Assembly: GCF_934754915.1 (NCBI RefSeq)
Contig: NZ_CAKVKB010000153.1
Coordinates: 1-7,159 of the forward strand
DNA: 7,159 nt
Direction of reading: 5' to 3'
Origin: an uncultured Clostridium sp.
Lineage (GTDB): Bacteria > Bacillota > Clostridia > Clostridiales > Clostridiaceae
Shown: positions 1 to 4,757 of the stretch, in pieces
Numbering within the stretch: position 1 is the first letter of the stretch
Layout: each line of letters starts with the position of its first letter
Program-made: the position numbers and the translations under genes
Notes under the pieces: generated by a model
The model's database searches: none
What the model saw: the letters and a program-made list of their open reading frames with translations, nothing else
What the model was told of the DNA's origin: nothing

Positions 1-11
1 TAAATTATTTA

Positions 12-1625
12 TTAGCCAACCCAAACTCCATTTGAATTAATCCAGTATCCTCCTATACTTGTACTAACAGCCATAGATCCAGCTGGTTTTCCATATCCTG
101 ATGGATATAAGAAGTACCACTTTCCACTGTTCATATCACGGAACCATCCTGTTGCCATTCTTCCATCATTATTTAAATAGTACCATAATCCACCATTATA
201 TAGCCATCCAGTATGTTTTGCACCATTAGCATCAAAATAGTACCATGAACCATTTATATCCTTCCATGCATTAGTAACCATATATCCAGTTTCACTTAAA
301 TAATAGTTTCCAACCCATGAATTCTTAACAGGATTTCCTGTTCCATCATAATACTGCCACAATGATCCGTTTTGTACCCATTTGTTTCTATTCACACTTG
401 TAGATGTGTTATTGTTGGTATTGTTATTTGTATTATTAGTAGTGTTATTGTTAGTACTTGTGTTGTTATTTGTTGTTGTACTATCAGTTGGATATCCTGT
501 AACAGACTTTCCTCTTCCAATATTTACAGATATAGTCTGTTCCTTATTGTTGCTATCCTTTACTTTAATTTTAAATGTATTTACAACATTTTTCTTTAAG
601 TTGGCCTTTACTTCATAATCATCATCGTCATCAACATCTTCTCCGCCAATTTGAACTGTAGCATCACTATCTTTAGGTTCTGCTTTAATATAAATTTCAT
701 CGCAGTCTTCATCTACAGTTAAATTATAGTTGACCTTATTTTCTTTAAGAGCAATATCAGTGCCTCCAACTTTTAAAGTATCTAAAAGAACTGAATCTGA
801 AGTGCTGTATCCTTCACCTCTATAAATTACTAATTTATATGTTCTAGTGTTATCATCATCATCTTCTATTTCAATCTTAAATTCATTTTTACCTTTTTCT
901 AGACTTACATCTTTTTTCCATTTATCATTTTCATCTACTGATGAACCATCAATAGTTACATCATAATCATCATCTTCTGGTTCTGCCTTTATTGTAACTT
1001 CATCAGTTGAAGATGAAACAGTTTTTGTATAGGTTGTCTTACTCTTTGATAAAGAAATTGAATCTCCATCAACTGTTAATTTATCTAAGTAGATATCATC
1101 ATAATCGTCATCATCATCACTGCTGCTGCTTGATGAACTGCTTGTACATTTAACTTTTAAAGTATATTCAGCTATAACATCATCATCTTCTTTCCATTTT
1201 ATGCTTGAATCAGGCTTTTCTGAATATACTCTTACATAAATAGTATTAGAACCTTTACTTAAACTTATTTCATTACTTGTACTTTTTCCTTTTGATGAAC
1301 TTGTCTTACTTGTAAAAACTCTTACATAACTGCTTGAAGGTCCGTTTGTAGATATTTTAACCTTACTAGATGAAGTTTTAGCATAATAAGTATCTCCATC
1401 ACTTATATCATCATTGTCAACCTTATCATCATAATCATCATCTTCATAGAATTTTATATTGCTTCCTCCAGATGTCTTTAAATATAATTTCTCTAATTTC
1501 TCATCATTATCTGATGATGCATAAGCTTTAGTTGTTAAAAGGTTTCCACCCATTGATGGTGTAAATCCAGCAACTGCTGTAAGAGCAACTGCTACTGCTA
1601 CTGTCTTTTTTAAATTTTTATTCAT
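12..1625 (-). CDS. Secreted cell-wall-binding protein A with cadherin-like beta-sandwich domains (537 aa)
   Basis: Probably a non-enzymatic surface protein attached to wall polymers. The N-terminus has lysines, a hydrophobic core (about residues 8-30) and a likely signal peptidase site near AYA-SS (34-38). Residues about 42-160 are a beta-rich domain shared with the two paralogues downstream and ending in an IYVRVYS strand. A run of eight Ser and five Asp follows (162-174). Two cadherin-like beta-sandwich domains come next, about 177-272 and 278-374, each with an AEP(E/K)D segment and the first ending TYKLVIYRG. An Asn/Thr linker (381-413) leads to aromatic cell-wall binding repeats (414-537; for example GSWYYFDANG and GLWYYLNNDG), which in related proteins bind choline on teichoic acids. 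Asp clusters suggest possible Ca2+ binding, which is inferred. The start is supported by GAGGGAAGG just upstream. No catalytic domain is visible. Family assignment is confident; the role is not. Confidence 0.9.
   Translation of the reverse strand: MNKNLKKTVAVAVALTAVAGFTPSMGGNLLTTKAYASSDNDEKLEKLYLKTSGGSNIKFYEDDDYDDKVDNDDISDGDTYYAKTSSSKVKISTNGPSSSYVRVFTSKTSSSKGKSTSNEISLSKGSNTIYVRVYSEKPDSSIKWKEDDDVIAEYTLKVKCTSSSSSSSSDDDDDYDDIYLDKLTVDGDSISLSKSKTTYTKTVSSSTDEVTIKAEPEDDDYDVTIDGSSVDENDKWKKDVSLEKGKNEFKIEIEDDDDNTRTYKLVIYRGEGYSTSDSVLLDTLKVGGTDIALKENKVNYNLTVDEDCDEIYIKAEPKDSDATVQIGGEDVDDDDDYEVKANLKKNVVNTFKIKVKDSNNKEQTISVNIGRGKSVTGYPTDSTTTNNNTSTNNNTTNNTNNNTNNNTSTSVNRNKWVQNGSLWQYYDGTGNPVKNSWVGNYYLSETGYMVTNAWKDINGSWYYFDANGAKHTGWLYNGGLWYYLNNDGRMATGWFRDMNSGKWYFLYPSGYGKPAGSMAVSTSIGGYWINSNGVWVG
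1094..1144. repeat. Trinucleotide tracts encoding Asp and Ser runs in gene A
   Basis: Within gene A the plus strand shows runs of ATC/TCA/GTC triplets followed by CTG/CTT triplets. They encode an Asp-rich run and eight consecutive serines between the N-terminal domain and the first cadherin-like domain. Shorter ATC/TCA runs recur near 620-640, 850-870 and 1420-1445. Such tracts can change length by slippage in multiples of three without breaking the frame. Confidence 0.6.
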
Positions 1626-1628
1626 AAT

Positions 1629-1677
1629 CCTTCCCTCACTTTTTATTATTTTACAGTTTTACAGATTAATTATATCA
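1629..1677 (-). promoter_or_regulatory. Extended -10 promoter and ribosome binding site of gene A
   Basis: Read on the minus strand, TATAAT (1674-1669) is preceded by TGA, which makes an extended -10 element (TGnTATAAT). No good -35 box lies 17 bases further upstream, which is tolerable for an extended -10. Transcription would start near 1662, giving a leader of about 36 bases. GAGGGAAGG (1637-1629) is the ribosome binding site for the ATG at 1625. This implies gene A can be transcribed separately from gene B. Confidence 0.55.
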
Positions 1678-1738
1678 TAATTATTAGTAACTTATAAATA
1701 TATATAAGCTCTAATAATTAATCAATAATAATAATCAA

Positions 1739-1795
1739 AAAATCTTGCAAAAATTTTAACCTTAATTGTCAATCGTCCATTGTCCATTATCATTA
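1739..1795 (+). repeat. Dispersed hairpin repeat, degenerate copy (gap between A and B)
   Basis: AAAATCTT (1739-1746), loop GCA and AAAATTTT (1750-1757) form an 8-position stem with one C.A mismatch. A tail follows, ACCTTAATTGTCAATCGTCC and onward, matching the tails of the copies at 3422 and 4694 (CCTTAATTGT... and CCCTCATTGT...). It has the same 8/3/8 geometry and orientation as those copies. It lies about 45 bases past the stop codon of gene B in that gene's transcript and is followed there by T-rich sequence, so it could be a weak terminator. Confidence 0.55.
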
Positions 1796-1840
1796 TATAA
1801 TACAAATAAATTCCCTAATTATAGGACTTTTTTATTAAAA

Positions 1841-3175
1841 TTACTTTTCTACCATTATTCCTTTTTTATCTATTTCATATCCATCAACAGTTGTACTTGT
1901 AACCATTTCTCCACTTGCATTTAAGTAATACCACTTTCCATTAGAGACCTGAAGCCATCCTGTCTGCATTTCTCCCTTTTCATTAAAATAATACCACTTG
2001 TTAGAGATATCACTCCATCCAGATACCATAATTCCAGCTCTATTTAGGTAGTACCAATGTCCATCTTTTTCAAGCCATCCTGTCTGCATTTCTCCTATTT
2101 CATTAAAGTAATACCATTTTCCGTCCTTTGTCATCCAGCCACTTACTCTATATCCGTCTTTTCCTAAGTAGTAAGTCTTTCCATTCTTTGAATCAAACCA
2201 GAATTTATCTTTCAAAGGTTGTCCAGTTCCATCTATATACTGCCATTTTCCATCAACCTGCTGCCATGAATTAAAGCTCCAGTTTACAGCCTGAATCTGA
2301 TTTACACCATTATAATTAGCTTTATAAGAAGAGCTGTCCCCTTCTACCTTTCCTCTATATACATTTAAAGTATATACATTGTAATAATCTTCATCATCAT
2401 TTGTGACTTTTATTTCTATTAAATTATCACCTTTGTCCAAACTTATTACAGCTTCATAGTTATCTTCATCATCTACTCTGTCTCCATTTATTTCAACTGT
2501 ATTTGATGAATTATCTGGTTTTGCTCTTACTGTAAGTTCTTCAACATCTTCTCCAACATTTACATTATATGAACCTATCTTTTTATCAAAATCAATAGTT
2601 CCATCACTTAAATAAATGCTTCTTAATGCTGCTTCATCACCAAGAAGTTCTTCATCTGATACTTTTCCATTTGTATCTCTTCTTACATGAAGCACATATG
2701 TCTTTTTACATTTTGTAACATCTCCATCATCATCTGCATCATGGAAATCATCTTCACTTTCATATGTTCTTATATATATGTTTGTTCCTGATGCATCAAT
2801 ATGAAAAGAATCATCAATATCATAAGCCTTTGCATCTTTAGCTCCAGATGTAAAGACCTTCATTATATATCCATCACCTTTAACTTCAGCATCAAGATTT
2901 ATTTCATCACCACCATTTTTAAGGTCAATATAATAATCCTTTTTGCTTGATAGTTCTACTTCTTTTCCATAATAACTGCTTCTTAATTCAAGTTCACTTC
3001 CACTGCTTTTATATACATTTAATGATGTAAGTTCACCTTTTGATGCACCACTATAAGTATATGCAGATGCACTTACAGGCCCTATTCCTAAATCATTACC
3101 AGCTGGAGCCATAAAACATAAACCATTAACTGCAAGAGCTACTGCAATAACATTTTTGATATTTTTATTCATCAT
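1841..3175 (-). CDS. Secreted cell-wall-binding protein B with one cadherin-like domain (444 aa)
   Basis: Paralogue of proteins A and C, likely exported and held on the wall by C-terminal repeats. A signal peptide (about residues 1-38) ends near SASA-Y. The shared N-terminal domain (about 47-165) carries IYIRTYES and a cysteine in VTKCKKTYVLHV, matching VTSCEEEYVLNV of protein C. One cadherin-like domain follows (about 181-275; RAKPD, VISLDKGDN, YTLNVYRG). After a short linker, aromatic binding repeats fill about 300-444, with units such as GKWYYFNEIGEMQTGW and GHWYYLNRAGIMVSGW; the last unit is a non-aromatic cap. AGGAGAG (3187-3181) precedes two adjacent ATG codons. The first (3175) has spacing of 7 bases from GGAG. 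The second (3172) would give MNKNIK, like the paralogues, so the start is uncertain by one codon. No enzymatic domain is seen. Confidence 0.9.
   Translation of the reverse strand: MMNKNIKNVIAVALAVNGLCFMAPAGNDLGIGPVSASAYTYSGASKGELTSLNVYKSSGSELELRSSYYGKEVELSSKKDYYIDLKNGGDEINLDAEVKGDGYIMKVFTSGAKDAKAYDIDDSFHIDASGTNIYIRTYESEDDFHDADDDGDVTKCKKTYVLHVRRDTNGKVSDEELLGDEAALRSIYLSDGTIDFDKKIGSYNVNVGEDVEELTVRAKPDNSSNTVEINGDRVDDEDNYEAVISLDKGDNLIEIKVTNDDEDYYNVYTLNVYRGKVEGDSSSYKANYNGVNQIQAVNWSFNSWQQVDGKWQYIDGTGQPLKDKFWFDSKNGKTYYLGKDGYRVSGWMTKDGKWYYFNEIGEMQTGWLEKDGHWYYLNRAGIMVSGWSDISNKWYYFNEKGEMQTGWLQVSNGKWYYLNASGEMVTSTTVDGYEIDKKGIMVEK
1953..2119. repeat. 120-bp higher-order repeat in the wall-binding region of gene B
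   Basis: The segment starting near 1953 (CCATCCTGTCTGCATTTCTC) recurs almost unchanged exactly 120 bases later, near 2073. This is two 20-residue binding repeats, a 40-residue period: NE(I/K)GEMQTGWL appears twice, alternating with a less similar RAGIMVSGW unit. It suggests duplication of a two-repeat block. Confidence 0.75.
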
Positions 3176-3180
3176 ATCTA

Positions 3181-3243
3181 CTCTCCTATTCTTGTATGCT
3201 AATATTCTCTTAATTTAATACAAAACTATTTTGACAAAATCAA
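3181..3243 (-). promoter_or_regulatory. Probable promoter and ribosome binding site of gene B
   Basis: On the minus strand TTGATT (3243-3238), a 17-base spacer and TATTAA (3220-3215) make a fair sigma-A match, 4 of 6 in each box. An overlapping TTGTCA (3237-3232) has no better -10 partner. AGGAGAG (3187-3181) is the ribosome binding site. The leader would be about 35 bases. AT-rich DNA just upstream (3241-3275) could act as an UP element. Confidence 0.4.
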
Positions 3244-3315
3244 TATAAATATATATTTATATCGTAATATTAAAATTATCTATATGTTTCAATAATAAGA
3301 CTACATAAATAATTA

Positions 3316-3352
3316 AAGAAATCTTAAAAAGATTTAATTTTTCATTGTACAT
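3316..3352 (+). repeat. Dispersed hairpin repeat, partial copy
   Basis: GAAATCTT (3318-3325), loop AAA and AAGATTTA (3329-3336) repeat the stem of the copy 104 bases to the right, with only the terminal pair lost. The tail is short and diverged: TTTTTCATTGTACATC. Confidence 0.6.
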
Positions 3353-3418
3353 CTTTCACTCTTACTGTTGAAAACACTCAGACTGTAAATTTCTAGTTGT
3401 ACATTGAAATATATATTT

Positions 3419-3484
3419 AAAGAAATCTTAAAAAGATTTCATCCTTAATTGTAAATTGTCAATTGTACATTATACATTGTAATT
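3419..3484 (+). repeat. Dispersed hairpin repeat, full copy left of the toxin-antitoxin genes
   Basis: GAAATCTT (3422-3429), loop AAA and AAGATTTC (3433-3440) form a perfect 8-bp stem. The tail ATCCTTAATTGTAAATTG continues into TCAATTGTACATTATACATT and is nearly the same as that of the copy at 4691-4751. The function is unknown. It resembles a small non-coding repeat or MITE-like element, though no target duplication or terminal inverted repeat is evident. Confidence 0.7.
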
Positions 3485-3615
3485 AATTCTGAATTCATAA
3501 CCTTTTTCTAGTATACTATATATCTGTAATTATTCAATATTTTTCTATGTTTTTTAGGACAAACTCCTTCGTTTATAAAATTATACTACCAATGGATAAA
3601 TTTTTTATTATCTGA

Positions 3616-3648
3616 ATCTTAAATTTTCCTAAATAAAAAATTTAAGAT
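3616..3648. other. Perfect 12-bp inverted repeat upstream of mntA
   Basis: ATCTTAAATTTT (3616-3627) pairs fully with AAAATTTAAGAT (3637-3648) across a 9-base loop. Neither strand has a good T tract directly after the stem, so it is not a typical terminator. It lies about 50 bases before the -35 box of the mntA promoter and could be an operator or a structural element; that is inference. Confidence 0.5.
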
Positions 3649-3696
3649 GAAATTCTATTGATTTTGCATTTAGGATATAATATAGTTATAAGTTAA

Positions 3697-3725
3697 TTGA
3701 CAGTTTAAAATTCACAATTGATAAT
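3697..3725 (+). promoter_or_regulatory. Sigma-A promoter of mntA-hepT
   Basis: TTGACA (3697-3702) is a perfect -35 box. A spacer of exactly 17 bases leads to GATAAT (3720-3725), 5 of 6 against TATAAT. Transcription would begin near 3732, giving a leader of about 50 bases. A second possible promoter, TTGATT (3658-3663), 17 bases, TATAGT (3681-3686), lies just upstream. Confidence 0.7.
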
Positions 3726-3774
3726 ATACAAATTGAGTACAATTTTATTTTTAAACAATAAATAAATAAAAAGC

Positions 3775-3788
3775 AGGTGATTACTTTG
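3775..3788 (+). promoter_or_regulatory. Ribosome binding site that sets a TTG start for mntA
   Basis: AGGTGAT (3775-3781) matches the part of the Shine-Dalgarno sequence complementary to the 3' end of 16S rRNA. The TTG at 3786 lies 8 bases after AGG. A GTG at 3777 also opens the frame, but it lies inside this binding site and has none of its own, so TTG is the better start. Confidence 0.7.
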
Positions 3789-4202
3789 GATTTAGAAATT
3801 CAGTTAAAAAAAGCTATTGATATTATAATTGAAAATTTTCATCCAATTGCAATCTATTTATTTGGTTCAGCTTCAAGAGGTGAATTGAGAAAAGATAGTG
3901 ATATAGATTTGGGATTTTTAACAGATTATAATGCATCTGTTGATGAATATTTTAAATTTATTAAAGCTCAAGAATTGGCTGATATATTTAAAAGAGATGT
4001 TGATTTAATTCATATAAATTCAGCATCAACAGTATTCAAAATTCAAATTACTTATTATGGCAGACTGATTTACTGCAATAATAATTATAAACGTGAATTA
4101 TTTGAACTATATGCTCTAAGAGAATATACAACACTTAATGAACAACGTAAAGAAATCATTGATTCAATAAAAGAGAGAGGTACTGTTTATGGTAGAAAAT
4201 AA
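3786..4202 (+). CDS. mntA: MNT-domain nucleotidyltransferase antitoxin MntA (138 aa, TTG start)
   Basis: Antitoxin of a HEPN/MNT (HepT/MntA, type VII) module. In characterised members this minimal nucleotidyltransferase transfers AMP from ATP to a tyrosine next to the active site of the HEPN toxin, which silences it. The GSX10DXD motif is intact: Gly27-Ser28 to Asp39-Ile-Asp41 in FGSASRGELRKDSDID. A third carboxylate is likely in RDVDLIHIN (Asp71 or Asp73). The length of about 138 residues is normal for the family. No helix-turn-helix is visible, so DNA binding is not indicated. It overlaps hepT by 14 bases, the usual order of a co-transcribed pair with the antitoxin first. The GTG at 3777 would add three residues. 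Family assignment is firm from the motif and partner; activity is inferred. Confidence 0.9.
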   Translation: MDLEIQLKKAIDIIIENFHPIAIYLFGSASRGELRKDSDIDLGFLTDYNASVDEYFKFIKAQELADIFKRDVDLIHINSASTVFKIQITYYGRLIYCNNNYKRELFELYALREYTTLNEQRKEIIDSIKERGTVYGRK

Positions 4203-4599
4203 TGTAGTTTTGAATAAAATAGAAACAATTGAAAGATGTATTCGCAGAATTAATGAAGTCTATGAAAATAATCCTGAAAATTTAAAAGACTATACAAAAC
4301 AAGATTCAATAATGCTTAATATTCAAAGAGCTTGTGAAGCATCTATTGACTTAGCAATGCATATAGTTTCAAAGGAAAAATTAGGAATTCCCCAAAGCAG
4401 CAGAGATGCCTTTGATGTACTTAACCATAAAAACATCATCAATGATAACCTATGCAAGAATTTAAAGGCAATGGTAGGATTTAGAAATATTGTAGTTCAT
4501 GATTATCAATCTGTTAATATAAAAATTGTAAAATCCATAATATCCAATAACTTAAATGATTTTTATGATTATATATACTGCGTAAATAAGTATATATAA
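4189..4599 (+). CDS. hepT: HEPN-domain ribonuclease toxin HepT (136 aa)
   Basis: Toxin partner of MntA. HEPN toxins of this family are all-helical dimers that cut RNA, with the active site formed by RX4-6H motifs at the dimer interface. Here the motif is Arg99 to His104 in FRNIVVHDY, with Tyr106 completing RX4HXY; this tyrosine is the residue position AMPylated by MntA in studied homologues. The preceding helices (NIQRACEASIDLAMHIV, about 44-60) match the usual HepT pattern. The ATG at 4189 has AGAGAGG (4174-4180) as ribosome binding site at a spacing of 8, inside the end of mntA, so translation is probably coupled. The reading frame is complete and the catalytic residues are kept, so it is likely functional. 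It converges with gene C. Confidence 0.9.
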   Translation: MVENNVVLNKIETIERCIRRINEVYENNPENLKDYTKQDSIMLNIQRACEASIDLAMHIVSKEKLGIPQSSRDAFDVLNHKNIINDNLCKNLKAMVGFRNIVVHDYQSVNIKIVKSIISNNLNDFYDYIYCVNKYI

Positions 4600-4608
4600 A
4601 ATAAAAAA

Positions 4609-4647
4609 GAACATATAGTTTTATTATTATCCTAAAACTATATGTTC
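4609..4647 (-). terminator. Perfect 15-bp hairpin terminator between hepT and gene C
   Basis: GAACATATAGTTTTA (4609-4623) pairs completely with TAAAACTATATGTTC (4633-4647) around a 9-base loop. On the minus strand the stem is followed directly by TTTTTTAT, so it reads as an intrinsic terminator for transcripts of gene C and would shield hepT from antisense reading. It begins 10 bases after the hepT stop. In the plus direction the T tract is poor, so it may only stabilise the hepT mRNA end or terminate weakly. Confidence 0.75.
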
Positions 4648-4678
4648 CAAATATCTGTTAAAAATCAAATCCAACCTT

Positions 4679-4712
4679 AAAAAAATTATCAAAGAAATCC
4701 CACAGGGATTTC
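4679..4712 (-). terminator. Repeat hairpin acting as likely first terminator of gene C
   Basis: Read on the minus strand, the stem GAAATCCC/GGGATTTC is followed by TTTGATAA and then seven T (4685-4679). It lies 46 bases after the gene C stop. The T tract starts eight bases after the stem rather than at once, so efficiency is uncertain. The stronger hairpin at 4609-4647 follows it. Confidence 0.5.
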
Positions 4713-4751
4713 ATCCCTCATTGTAAATTGTCAATTGTACATTGTACATTA
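4691..4751 (+). repeat. Dispersed hairpin repeat, full copy with compensated stem
   Basis: GAAATCCC (4694-4701), loop ACA and GGGATTTC (4705-4712) form a perfect 8-bp stem. Compared with the copy at 3419, TT/AA has become CC/GG on both arms, so pairing is kept. The tail, ATTGTAAATTGTCAATTG and onward, matches closely and ends 7 bases from the stop codon of gene C. Confidence 0.75.
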
Positions 4752-4757
4752 ATCTAA

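Larger units (their letters stand above)
3176..3776. other. 600-base non-coding gap between gene B and mntA
   Basis: This gap holds the divergent promoters of gene B and mntA, two copies of the hairpin repeat, and a perfect hairpin at 3616-3648. No convincing gene was found. The segment 3485-3615 is AT-rich and contains nothing I recognise. Confidence 0.6.

Noticed and set aside
372..618. Plus-strand frames opposite the gene A linker, very hydrophobic
   Set aside because: They are antisense readings of Asn/Thr/Asp codon runs; the hydrophobicity follows from complementing AAT/ACT/GAT codons, and no start signal is present.
1811..1836. Plus-strand terminator CCTA-ATTA-TAGG followed by six T
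   Set aside because: The stem is only four pairs and there is no plus-strand gene upstream for it to end.
3300..3484. CRISPR-like array from repeated hairpins
   Set aside because: Only two copies are close together, spacing is irregular, and tails differ; there are no cas genes.
3445..3498. Small minus-strand frame of 17 codons starting MNSELITMYN
   Set aside because: It is read through the tail of the dispersed repeat, has a poorly spaced ribosome binding site and is probably chance.
3777..3785. GTG start for mntA
   Set aside because: The GTG lies within AGGTGAT, the likely ribosome binding site for TTG at 3786, and has no site of its own.
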